This document shows, piece after piece, positions 28,616 through 36,467 of a stretch of DNA of 64,000 nucleotides. The position numbers and the translations under genes are program-made. Every line of letters starts with the position of its first letter. The stretch's first letter is position 1. This DNA is from Paenibacillus tundrae (GTDB taxonomy: Bacteria; Bacillota; Bacilli; Paenibacillales; Paenibacillaceae), in the NCBI RefSeq assembly GCF_030812775.1, contig NZ_JAUSTI010000004.1, positions 62,001 through 126,000 on the forward strand. The letters run 5' to 3'. The notes beneath the pieces were generated by a model. That model made no database searches, had not been told where the DNA came from, and saw only the letters and a program-made list of their open reading frames with translations.

Positions 28616-30030
28616 GAAGTATTTTATTATCTGGTGGATCAGGCAAACGACTCTGGCCATTATCCAATGATTCCAGATCGAAGCAATTTCTGAAAGTATT
28701 ACGTAATCCCGAAGGCAGCCCGGAATCCATGGTACAGCGGGTTTGGCGGCAGCTTGGTCAGTCCGGGCTTGCTTCTGAGGCGCTTGTAGCCACAAGTTTA
28801 CCCCAAGTTGAGATTCTGACTGCACAGCTTGGCGATGAAGTGAAGCTGATCGTAGAGCCTGAGCGTAGAGATACGTTTCCAGCGATTGCACTTGCGGCCT
28901 CGTATCTGTATTCGGTGGAAAGTGTGAGTTTACATGAGACGATTGCTGTATTGCCCGTTGATCCTTTTGTGGAAAAAGAGTTCTTTGATGTGCTGGCCAC
29001 CTTGCCAGATTTGCTCGAAAAGTCAGGTGCGGATCTTGCACTGATGGGGGTAATACCAACCTACCCTTCAGAGAAGTATGGCTATATTATTCCTGAGAAT
29101 ATGTCTTTTGAGAATAAGGAGTTCAACCGCAATAGCAAGTTCTATGATGATAAGCAAGATCATTACGTTAACGTAGCGAAGTTTCAAGAGAAACCCTGCG
29201 AATCCGATGCAGCCGCCATGATTGAACAGGCTGCCTTATGGAATTGCGGGGTTTTTGCGTTCAAGTTAGGTTATCTGATCAATCTGCTGATTGATATGGA
29301 GCTGCCTATTCAATACGACGAGATGCTGAAGCAGTATGGACGACTACACAAGATTAGCTTCGATTATCAGGTTGTCGAGCAGGCAAGCCACATTATTGCT
29401 GTGCCTTACGATGGCTACTGGAAAGACCTTGGAACATGGAACACACTCACGGAGGAGATGAATGCTCCAATTGTGGGCAAGGGATGGATCACAGCGGATT
29501 CAACCAATACCCATCTCATCAACGAATTGAATATTCCCGTGGCCATACTTGGTCTCTCCGACATTGTGGTTGCGGTGAGCCCAGACGGCATCCTAGTCAG
29601 CGAGAAGGATGCAAGTCCGCGAATTAAGGAAATTGTGAAGCATGAGGATCAGCGTCCCATGTATGAGGAACGAAGATGGGGCTGTTATCGAGTGCTTGAT
29701 TATACACGGAATGAGGGCGGTGACGAGGTATTAACCAAACGTATCTGCATTAGCCCGGAGCGCAATCTGAGTTATCAATATCACCGACTGCGCAATGAAG
29801 TGTGGACCGTAGTATCTGGAACAGGCGAACTCATTCTGGACGGTGTGAGTCGAATGATTCGCCAGGGGGACACGGTCATTATTGATCGAGGAATGCTGCA
29901 TTCCGTCAAAGCTTTCTCGGAGCTGGAGATTATCGAGGTTCAGATTGGTAGCCAATTGATCGAGGAAGACATTGTTCGGGTTGCTACACAGTGGCAGGAC
30001 ATCGTGAAAACGTATGTTAAGCATGCCTGA
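28612..30030 (+). CDS. manC: Mannose-1-phosphate guanylyltransferase, probably bifunctional with phosphomannose isomerase
   Basis: The 472-residue protein starts ILLSGGSGKRLWPLSNDSRS, the nucleotidyltransferase signature for GDP-mannose synthesis. FQEKPC near residue 193 and YWKDLGTWNTL near residue 267 are typical. The C-terminal third is a cupin (VLTKRICISPERNLSYQYH, EVWTVVSGTGELILDG), the type-II phosphomannose isomerase domain seen in ManC/AlgA-like fusions. It would supply GDP-Man for EPS assembly. The ATG overlaps the preceding stop. A hairpin and a 164-bp repeat separate it from the next gene. Confidence 0.88.
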   Translation: MRSILLSGGSGKRLWPLSNDSRSKQFLKVLRNPEGSPESMVQRVWRQLGQSGLASEALVATSLPQVEILTAQLGDEVKLIVEPERRDTFPAIALAASYLYSVESVSLHETIAVLPVDPFVEKEFFDVLATLPDLLEKSGADLALMGVIPTYPSEKYGYIIPENMSFENKEFNRNSKFYDDKQDHYVNVAKFQEKPCESDAAAMIEQAALWNCGVFAFKLGYLINLLIDMELPIQYDEMLKQYGRLHKISFDYQVVEQASHIIAVPYDGYWKDLGTWNTLTEEMNAPIVGKGWITADSTNTHLINELNIPVAILGLSDIVVAVSPDGILVSEKDASPRIKEIVKHEDQRPMYEERRWGCYRVLDYTRNEGGDEVLTKRICISPERNLSYQYHRLRNEVWTVVSGTGELILDGVSRMIRQGDTVIIDRGMLHSVKAFSELEIIEVQIGSQLIEEDIVRVATQWQDIVKTYVKHA

Positions 30031-30032
30031 AT

Positions 30033-30070
30033 CAATTTCATGAATCCATTATTAATGAGTTATGAAATTG
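30033..30070 (+). terminator. Hairpin after manC (weak terminator)
   Basis: CAATTTCAT (30033-30041) pairs with ATGAAATTG (30062-30070) across a 20-base loop directly after the manC stop. No clear T run follows, so termination is likely partial at best. Confidence 0.35.
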
Positions 30071-30077
30071 GTTCATC

Positions 30078-30241
30078 TAGGGCGTGTCTGAAAACTCCGA
30101 AGGACGCAGATTTTGCCGAATTTTCGTTCCAAGCCAGGAAGTTTTCCGCAGGCGTGCCGGGGCACGTCAAGGGAAAGTGACGCAGCAGGGGGCGAAAAGA
30201 CGGTAAAAGATGCACTTCAGCGAGTTTTCAGACACGTCCTA
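30078..30241. repeat. Family B element: 164-bp inverted-repeat-bounded unit
   Basis: The unit is bounded by 20-base arms, TAGGGCGTGTCTGAAAACTC and GAGTTTTCAGACACGTCCTA, inverted with one mismatch. The outermost TA on each side could be a target duplication. The interior is GC-rich, has no ORF, and contains a further palindrome GGCGTGCCGGGGCACG at 30151-30166. It looks like a MITE or REP-like element inserted between manC and ugd. Confidence 0.7.
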
Positions 30242-30272
30242 ACAACTATTTAGGAAGATGGGGGATATGGCG

Positions 30273-31604
30273 ATGAATATTACAGTGATTGGTACGGGGT
30301 ATGTAGGTTTAGTTTCGGGTGTGTGCTTCTCCGAGATTGGAAACAATGTCATTTGTGTAGATAATAATCCAGACAAAGTGGCACTGCTTAGAGAAGGCAA
30401 CGTGCCCATTTATGAGCCAGGTCTGAAAGAACTAATGAATGCCAACATGAAAGCAGGCAGATTATCATTCACCGAAGAGATCGGTGAAGCGATCAACCGT
30501 TCAGACATCATTATAATTGCTGTAGGTACACCTTCCTTGCCGAATGGTGAAGCTAACTTAAGTTATGTTGAACTCGTTGCCAAACAAATTGGTTCTCATA
30601 TTGATAGTTACAAAATAATTATGACTAAAAGCACGGTTCCTGTCGGAACGAATGATCGAATCCAGGAATGGATTAGCAGTTTGACCCAGCATCCTTTTGA
30701 CATGGCATCGGTACCTGAATTCTTGCGTGAGGGCACGGCCGTTAAGGATACGTTATATCCAGATCGAATTGTCATTGGAACAGCTAGTGAGCGTGCTGTT
30801 GCGACGCTGAAGGAGCTGCATCAGCCTTTGACGGATCAGATCATTACGACGGATATTCGCTCTGCCGAGATGATTAAATATGCATCCAATGCCTTTTTGG
30901 CAACCAAAATATCCTTCATAAATGAAATTTCAAATATCTGTGAGAAGGTGGGGGCAGACGTCAGTCGAGTTGCTGAAGGCATGGGTTATGACAAGCGGAT
31001 CGGTTCTTCCTTCCTGAAAGCAGGCATTGGCTATGGTGGCTCATGCTTCCCTAAAGACACACAAGCGCTGATTCAAATTGCGGGCAATGTCGATTATGAC
31101 TTTAAGTTGTTAAAATCAGTAGTCGAAGTGAACAAGGATCAGCGTTTCAACGTCATCCGTAAACTAGAGGAGGCATTGGATGTACTGGATGGCAAACCAA
31201 TTGCGGTGTGGGGTCTCGCCTTCAAACCGGATACGGATGATGTAAGGGATGCGCCAGCGATTGAGATTATTCAGCGTCTGCTAGATCAGGGAGCAACGGT
31301 TAAAGCTTACGATCCTATAGCTACAGAGAATTTCCGGAAGGAGGTCGATTCACCAGCAATCACATGGGCTTCAAGTGCAATGGAGGCTGCTCGTGATGCT
31401 CATGCACTCTGTGTTTTGACAGAATGGAAGGAATTCATGGAGGTTGATCTGGCTGAACTCGCTGCACATATGGATCAACCCATTCTCATCGATGGAAGAA
31501 ATATCTATGAAGAAGATCAGATTAAGGATACACCATTTCAATATTACTCCGTTGGACGTCCTGGTTTAACCAATATCGATGGTAGAAAACCCGCAGTTCT
31601 GTGA
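30273..31604 (+). CDS. ugd: UDP-glucose 6-dehydrogenase
   Basis: The 443-residue protein oxidises UDP-glucose to UDP-glucuronate with two NAD+. It starts MNITVIGTGYVGLVSGVCFS (Rossmann fold), has VPEFLREGTAV near residue 147, the catalytic Cys in GYGGSCFPKDT near residue 257, and VWGLAFKPDTDDVRDAP near residue 310. ATG 30273 is chosen because GGGGGAT is spaced correctly; the upstream ATGs lie in the ribosome site itself. It uses the GalU product and predicts a uronic acid in the polymer. Confidence 0.93.
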   Translation: MNITVIGTGYVGLVSGVCFSEIGNNVICVDNNPDKVALLREGNVPIYEPGLKELMNANMKAGRLSFTEEIGEAINRSDIIIIAVGTPSLPNGEANLSYVELVAKQIGSHIDSYKIIMTKSTVPVGTNDRIQEWISSLTQHPFDMASVPEFLREGTAVKDTLYPDRIVIGTASERAVATLKELHQPLTDQIITTDIRSAEMIKYASNAFLATKISFINEISNICEKVGADVSRVAEGMGYDKRIGSSFLKAGIGYGGSCFPKDTQALIQIAGNVDYDFKLLKSVVEVNKDQRFNVIRKLEEALDVLDGKPIAVWGLAFKPDTDDVRDAPAIEIIQRLLDQGATVKAYDPIATENFRKEVDSPAITWASSAMEAARDAHALCVLTEWKEFMEVDLAELAAHMDQPILIDGRNIYEEDQIKDTPFQYYSVGRPGLTNIDGRKPAVL

Positions 31605-31618
31605 CCGGAGGCATGAAC

Positions 31619-32545
31619 ATGAAGCTCAAACGGGGAATCCAAATTTCGTTAGCAATTCTGTTTCTCATGATAGCGATTGTGCTCGGTTATGCAGTCTATC
31701 TGTATCTTAATGTTAAATCGACTGCAAATGACATCTATGAGCCCCGGGAACCGGTCAAAGAGGTATCTATCGTAGATAACAGGGGAGGCGTCGGATTTCC
31801 CATTGATCTGGAGAATGAGGAACCATTCAATGCCCTTATTCTAGGTGTTGATACACGCGCCAATGATCGTGGACGCTCTGACACGATGATTGTGCTCAGC
31901 GTGAATCCAGCTCAAAAATCTGTACTCATGCTCAATATTCCTCGCGATACTCGCACGAGTATCGTGGGGCGTGGAACAGAGGACAAAATCAACCATGCCT
32001 ATGCCTTTGGCGGCGTAAATATGTCTGTGCAGACCGTTGAGCAATTTCTCGGCGTACCGATGCATTATTATTTGAAGGTGGATATGGAAGGGTTTGCGCG
32101 GGTTATTGATTTGGTTGGTGGTGTAGATGTGGAAAATCCATTCGCTTTTGAATATGAGGGTCATCAATTCGACAAAGGTACAATTCACTTGGATGGTGCG
32201 AGCGCATTGGGTTTCTCGCGTATGCGTTATGACGATCCGAAGGGTGATCTAGGGCGTAATGATCGGCAACGGGAAATTATTAAGCAGGTATTGAAAAGCA
32301 CGGTTCAAGTCTCCACAGTGTTTCAGTTGGAGTCACTGCTTGGAGAAGTGAGCGAGCATGTCAAAACAGACGTTTCATTTGATGAGATGAAGTCCATGCT
32401 CGCCAAATATCGTAACGTTCTGGAGCGTGTCGAATCGGTTGAAATTAAAGGCACTGGTAAAAAAATTGACGGAGTTTATTACTATATGGTGGAACAGTCT
32501 GAGAAGGATCGTATACATCAATTGATCAAAGAACACTCCGGGTAA
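31619..32545 (+). CDS. LCP (LytR-CpsA-Psr) family glycopolymer ligase
   Basis: The 308-residue protein has an N-terminal membrane anchor (about residues 9-29) and an LCP domain: NALILGVDTRAND, SDTMIVLSV, LNIPRDTRT and KINHAYAFGG. The conserved Asp/Arg residues bind the lipid pyrophosphate. LCP enzymes transfer glycopolymers from undecaprenyl carriers to peptidoglycan, so part of this EPS may be wall-attached. ATG 31619 lies 7 bases after CGGAGG and is preferred over GTG 31601 and ATG 31613. It is nearly contiguous with ugd. Confidence 0.88.
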   Translation: MKLKRGIQISLAILFLMIAIVLGYAVYLYLNVKSTANDIYEPREPVKEVSIVDNRGGVGFPIDLENEEPFNALILGVDTRANDRGRSDTMIVLSVNPAQKSVLMLNIPRDTRTSIVGRGTEDKINHAYAFGGVNMSVQTVEQFLGVPMHYYLKVDMEGFARVIDLVGGVDVENPFAFEYEGHQFDKGTIHLDGASALGFSRMRYDDPKGDLGRNDRQREIIKQVLKSTVQVSTVFQLESLLGEVSEHVKTDVSFDEMKSMLAKYRNVLERVESVEIKGTGKKIDGVYYYMVEQSEKDRIHQLIKEHSG

Positions 32546-32566
32546 ATGGATATGGGGGTGAACCGC

Positions 32567-34690
32567 ATGTTTACGTTTAGGCTACCAAAATTACTATTAA
32601 TTGTCATTTTAATGTATACCCTGATGATTCCAACCACGACAAATGTAGTTCAGTCTGCGGACAACTATCAATGGAATCAAATCCCTGTCGAGGGTGGCGG
32701 ATACATTACAGGGGTGGTAGTTCACCCTACCGAGCCCAACTTGGTTTATGCACGAACAGATGTTGGGGGTGTTTACCGGCTGGATTCTGACAATAATCGA
32801 TGGATTCCTCTAATCGATCATATCGGATCTGATGAAAGTAATCTCTATGGTATAGATGGGATTGCACTTGATCAACAGAATCCTAACATCGTATATGTTT
32901 CTGCTGGTAAATATGCAAATAACAGCCCCAGTGACGTTCTGAAATCGACAGATCGAGGCGAAACGTGGGTTCGAACGGGGTTAAGCCTCCGTAATGCATC
33001 TAATGGAAACATTCATCGTGCAATGGGAGAGAGTATTGCGGTTAATCCTCTAAACTCGAACTACGTGCATGTCGGCACAAGATACGATGGATTATACGTT
33101 TCTGAAAATGGAGGAGAAACGTGGAGCCATGTACGGGAAGTTGCCTATGGAATTAAGGGTCAAGGGATCCGAAGTGTTGTATATGGTGTCAATCCATTAG
33201 CAAAGCATGAGCAAGTGGTCTATGCAGGTGTACGAGGTGTAGGGATCTTCTCGAAGATGAAACGAAGTAATGGTGAGATGACCTGGGAGCTCATCCGGAA
33301 CAGTCCAGATAGCGTAGCACGGATGACCGTTTCCAAAAGTGGGATTTTGTATGCCACTACCGATAACAAAGGGGTCTTTAAATACAACGGCAGACAGTGG
33401 ACCAATATTACTCCGAGTTCGGACTACTCTTCCTATTATGGGATCAGTATAGATCCTTCGAACGATAACCATATCTTGACTGCTGTAAGAACAGGTGGCA
33501 GTAACTTACCATTGTATCGTTCCACGGACGGGGGAAAGACCTGGGTGAGTGTGAACAAAACGTTGAACAATAGACCATCCTGGTGGACACCGAATATGTT
33601 CTTTTCCGCAACAGCCAGTATTGTATTTGATCCTCATCAACCCGGAAGAGTGTATGCTTCCGATTGGTCAGGGGTATTTAAAACAGATGATATTACTGCA
33701 CAAAACACACAATGGGATGCGATTACTGATGGGCATGAAGAACTTGTCGCACTAGCTGGTACAACACCTCCTCAAGGAACTGCTTTCTTTAGCGGTGTCG
33801 CAGATCAGACAGGATTTAGACATTCGGATATATATAGTAAACCGATTCGAAAGTTACAACTTGAAGGCATGAAAGAAGTGGTCAGTATGGACTATCACGA
33901 AGCAGACCCTGATCAGATGATTTTCTTGGGCAGTAACGATTGGTATGGAACCATTACCCAACTGTTTATTTCATCAGATAATGGTCAGACTGCTACTGCT
34001 GTGAATGTACCTGATGGCTCCAAATTGGGGCGTATCGCATACTCAGCCACGAATCCGAATCTGATCATTTATTTGCCGCAAACCGGCAAAGCCGTAAGGA
34101 GCACGAATAAGGGAGCAAGCTGGCAGAGTATGACCGGGCTTCCATCCAATGAAAATGATGCAGATACGATATTCACGTATAATGAGAGGCTCGCTGGAGA
34201 TCGAATCAACGGTAATAAGTTTTATATGTATTCCGCAGGTCATCTGTACCGCACGACCAATGGTGGAGCGAACTGGTACAAAGCAAACTCCAGCCAGTTG
34301 CCAAGCAGCGGGAAAATTAAGGTGGAGGCAGCTCCAGGACTCGGGAATGTAGTATGGGTTAGCCTGGGGGATGCAGGTTTGTATGCTTCGAGCAGCTCTG
34401 GCACTACATTTACCAAATTGCCTAACGTGCAGTCGTCTGAATTGTTTGCTTTTGGCAAAGGAAAACCAGGTACGCTTAATCCTTCAGTGTTTATCTATGG
34501 AACCGTCAATAATGTAAAAGGATTTTACCGTTCCGATAATATGGGACTGACCTGGCAGAACATCTCACCAGCTACCGGAATCGGTCTTGGAAATGAACCC
34601 CAAGTGCTGGAAGCGGATCGTCAGACGTATGGGAAGGTCTATGTAGGTACGAACGGTCGAGGCTTATTCACAGGCTCTATCGCCCAGTGA
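32567..34690 (+). CDS. GH74-type endo-beta-1,4-glucanase, secreted
   Basis: The 707-residue protein has a signal peptide (about residues 1-31), then repeated BNR/Asp-box blades (for example STDRGETWV, STDGGKTWV, TTNGGANWY) forming tandem beta-propellers. The family start EGGGYITGVVVHP and YARTDVGGVYR (Asp65) and the later VADQTGFRHSD (Asp413) match the two catalytic Asp positions I associate with GH74. It ends YVGTNGRGLFTG as GH74 enzymes do. GH74 enzymes cleave branched beta-1,4-glucans such as xyloglucan. Inside an EPS operon it more likely trims or releases the EPS itself. ATG 32567 follows GGGGGTGAA. Confidence 0.75.
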   Translation: MFTFRLPKLLLIVILMYTLMIPTTTNVVQSADNYQWNQIPVEGGGYITGVVVHPTEPNLVYARTDVGGVYRLDSDNNRWIPLIDHIGSDESNLYGIDGIALDQQNPNIVYVSAGKYANNSPSDVLKSTDRGETWVRTGLSLRNASNGNIHRAMGESIAVNPLNSNYVHVGTRYDGLYVSENGGETWSHVREVAYGIKGQGIRSVVYGVNPLAKHEQVVYAGVRGVGIFSKMKRSNGEMTWELIRNSPDSVARMTVSKSGILYATTDNKGVFKYNGRQWTNITPSSDYSSYYGISIDPSNDNHILTAVRTGGSNLPLYRSTDGGKTWVSVNKTLNNRPSWWTPNMFFSATASIVFDPHQPGRVYASDWSGVFKTDDITAQNTQWDAITDGHEELVALAGTTPPQGTAFFSGVADQTGFRHSDIYSKPIRKLQLEGMKEVVSMDYHEADPDQMIFLGSNDWYGTITQLFISSDNGQTATAVNVPDGSKLGRIAYSATNPNLIIYLPQTGKAVRSTNKGASWQSMTGLPSNENDADTIFTYNERLAGDRINGNKFYMYSAGHLYRTTNGGANWYKANSSQLPSSGKIKVEAAPGLGNVVWVSLGDAGLYASSSSGTTFTKLPNVQSSELFAFGKGKPGTLNPSVFIYGTVNNVKGFYRSDNMGLTWQNISPATGIGLGNEPQVLEADRQTYGKVYVGTNGRGLFTGSIAQ

Positions 34691-34724
34691 TCTGTAGTGA
34701 GCTTGGTGAACATTAGAAAGAGAG

Positions 34725-35309
34725 ATGAAAGCGGTGATTACAATATTAGTAGAGGAGGGTTCACGGCGTAGGCGACATCATCATAAGCGGAGAAAATGGG
34801 GATACTTGCTTACCGCGCTTATGATCGTGTCATGGATTTTGTTCATCTGGTCAATGTCGGCACAGTCGTATCAGGAGCAGACGATTCAGCCGTGGCTGCG
34901 TCAATGGTCTGGAAACATTCAATGGCTGTTAGCATTGCCTGATATCCAGTTCACCTATGGCGAGCATCATTATTCACTCAATGAACGACCTTTAGACTTT
35001 GCCGAGTTTGTATTTCGCAAAAGTGCGCATGTATTCGTGTATGCCGTACTGGGTGTACTTGTATACTGTGGAATGCGTTACCTAAGAAAAAGAACGATAG
35101 CCAGTGTTGGGATTGCGCTGGTTGTGGTTGCCATCATTGCCGCAGTGGATGAGTACATTCAGCATTTCAATCCTAGCCGAACAGCCTCTATTCGAGATGT
35201 TGGAGTAGATCTAATTGGCGGCTTTTGCGGTGTGATGTTATGGATAGCAGGCGTAGCGATCTATCGGAAATTAAGGTCAAGAGGTATCCGTAAGCGCTCT
35301 GATCGGTGA
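34725..35309 (+). CDS. VanZ family membrane protein
   Basis: The 194-residue protein has about four membrane helices and the VanZ-like motifs FRKSAHVFVYAVLGVLVY near residue 103 and DEYIQHFNPSRTASIRDVG near residue 140. A basic N-terminus (RRRRHHHKRRK) faces the cytoplasm. VanZ confers low-level teicoplanin resistance in VanA operons; most homologues have no settled role. No strong ribosome site marks the ATG, and GTG 34734 is an alternative start. It follows the GH74 gene closely and may be part of the same transcript. Confidence 0.75.
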   Translation: MKAVITILVEEGSRRRRHHHKRRKWGYLLTALMIVSWILFIWSMSAQSYQEQTIQPWLRQWSGNIQWLLALPDIQFTYGEHHYSLNERPLDFAEFVFRKSAHVFVYAVLGVLVYCGMRYLRKRTIASVGIALVVVAIIAAVDEYIQHFNPSRTASIRDVGVDLIGGFCGVMLWIAGVAIYRKLRSRGIRKRSDR

Positions 35310-35405
35310 TGAACGCCATTTCCCAGGAAATCAGATGTTATTGTTGCAGCTTCTACTTGTCCGTCCTCCATCATAGATATGGAAGGAGGACAGGGAGGGA
35401 CATGG

Positions 35406-35921
35406 ATGCTGCGAAGAAGGCAACGTAATGAGATATTCAAAAAGGTTGGCTTTATCATCATTGTACTATTGTTGTTATGGCTTATCGTAAGAACCATTCC
35501 ACATCTGTTCCGTGCCAGTGCTCCTGATGAGGCGGCAGCAGTTGTTGCTGAATTTTATCGCTATGAGCAGACAGGTGATTTCGGTAGTTCATGGGAGCTA
35601 TTTCACCCGCTTATGAAGGAGCGATTCCCCAAGAGCACATATGTGCAATCCAAAGCCCATATTTTTATGCAGCACTTTGGCGTGGAAACCTTTGGTCTGG
35701 AGATCGAGAAGCCTGAGCGTGAGTTCGACGTCAATATCATTGACGGCATGCAGGTATTCTCGGAAGCGTACAAAATGAATGTTACAATGAAATATAAGAG
35801 CACATTTGGTGTGATCGACATGGTGCAAACCTGTTATGTTGTGCAAGATGGGAAGGAATGGGTGTTGCTCTGGTATTACCCTTCAAGTGGTGGGCATCAG
35901 CAACAGGAGAGCAATGAATAA
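35406..35921 (+). CDS. Hypothetical single-pass membrane protein
   Basis: The 171-residue protein has a basic N-terminus (LRRRQRNEIFKK), one membrane helix (about residues 14-32) and an extracytoplasmic domain. The domain's pattern AAAVVAEFYRYEQTGDF, then beta-rich VNVTMKYKSTFGVIDMVQT-like strands, suggests an NTF2-like or DUF4878-type fold. GGGAGGG lies 7 bases before ATG 35406. It ends the EPS gene run before a strong terminator. No function is proposed; it may be a cell-surface accessory protein. Confidence 0.6.
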   Translation: MLRRRQRNEIFKKVGFIIIVLLLLWLIVRTIPHLFRASAPDEAAAVVAEFYRYEQTGDFGSSWELFHPLMKERFPKSTYVQSKAHIFMQHFGVETFGLEIEKPEREFDVNIIDGMQVFSEAYKMNVTMKYKSTFGVIDMVQTCYVVQDGKEWVLLWYYPSSGGHQQQESNE

Positions 35922-35989
35922 ATGATGTTGTTTATTCAATTTGATATATGCCCATAGTTTGAACCAAATTGTATCATAAGTCCTTGAAG

Positions 35990-36037
35990 AAGCTCTATGA
36001 ATGCGAGACTTTTGTCGCATTTATAGAGCTTTTTTTG
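35990..36037 (+). terminator. Strong rho-independent terminator ending the EPS region
   Basis: AAGCTCTATGAATGCGA (35990-36006) pairs with TCGCATTTATAGAGCTT (36015-36031), and T7 follows. It shares a 14-mer with the reverse strand of the hairpin at 13955-14005. Confidence 0.85.
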
Positions 36038-36066
36038 TGTTTTTTCCTTTTTATAACCGATATACT

Positions 36067-36119
36067 CTTGACAATAGTCCCGGTGTCAAGTAAATTACGA
36101 ATTAGATACAAAATGTATC
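36067..36119 (+). promoter_or_regulatory. Promoter with two inverted repeats
   Basis: TTGACA (36068-36073), 17 bases and TAAATT (36091-36096) are the same hexamers and spacing as at 14980. The stretch CTTGACA-N10-TGTCAAG (36067-36090) is a perfect inverted repeat over the -35 region. GATACAAAATGTATC (36105-36119) lies just past the -10 and matches the palindromes near the XRE gene. Confidence 0.6.
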
Positions 36120-36174
36120 AATTCTCAGCATCTAACGACAAATAACAGGGAACTCAGTGCTCCTTGTGAGGGGA

Positions 36175-36435
36175 ATGAATTCAGTGATCGAATCGAGTCG
36201 CTTTTATTGTGTCAGTTGTGGGAGGATTGTGTCGGTTGCTACTAACTTAGACCAAGTTAAGGATGAGATTTGCGGAGTCAATCAAGTATTTCGCACGGGA
36301 TTTTATCGAAGTGAGATGCCACTAGGATGCTGTGGAACATGTCAGGTTCAGACGAAGCGACAGGAGAATGCCCAGTTTACAGGACAATATACTAAAGATT
36401 ATGATACACTGAATTCATATGAGAAACGGGCATGA
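36175..36435 (+). CDS. Small Cys-rich hypothetical protein
   Basis: The 86-residue protein has a CVSCGR pair near residue 12 and CCGTCQ near residue 53, with another Cys in EICGV between them, so four to six cysteines could bind zinc. No membrane segment is seen. TGAGGGGA precedes ATG 36175. It is the first gene after the palindrome-bearing promoter and lies 32 bp before the ABC transporter genes, which suggests one operon. I do not recognise the family; a small zinc-ribbon regulator is one possibility. Confidence 0.55.
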   Translation: MNSVIESSRFYCVSCGRIVSVATNLDQVKDEICGVNQVFRTGFYRSEMPLGCCGTCQVQTKRQENAQFTGQYTKDYDTLNSYEKRA

Positions 36436-36467
36436 ATGGTGAGCCCGTCGATGAGGGAGGGAATGGA

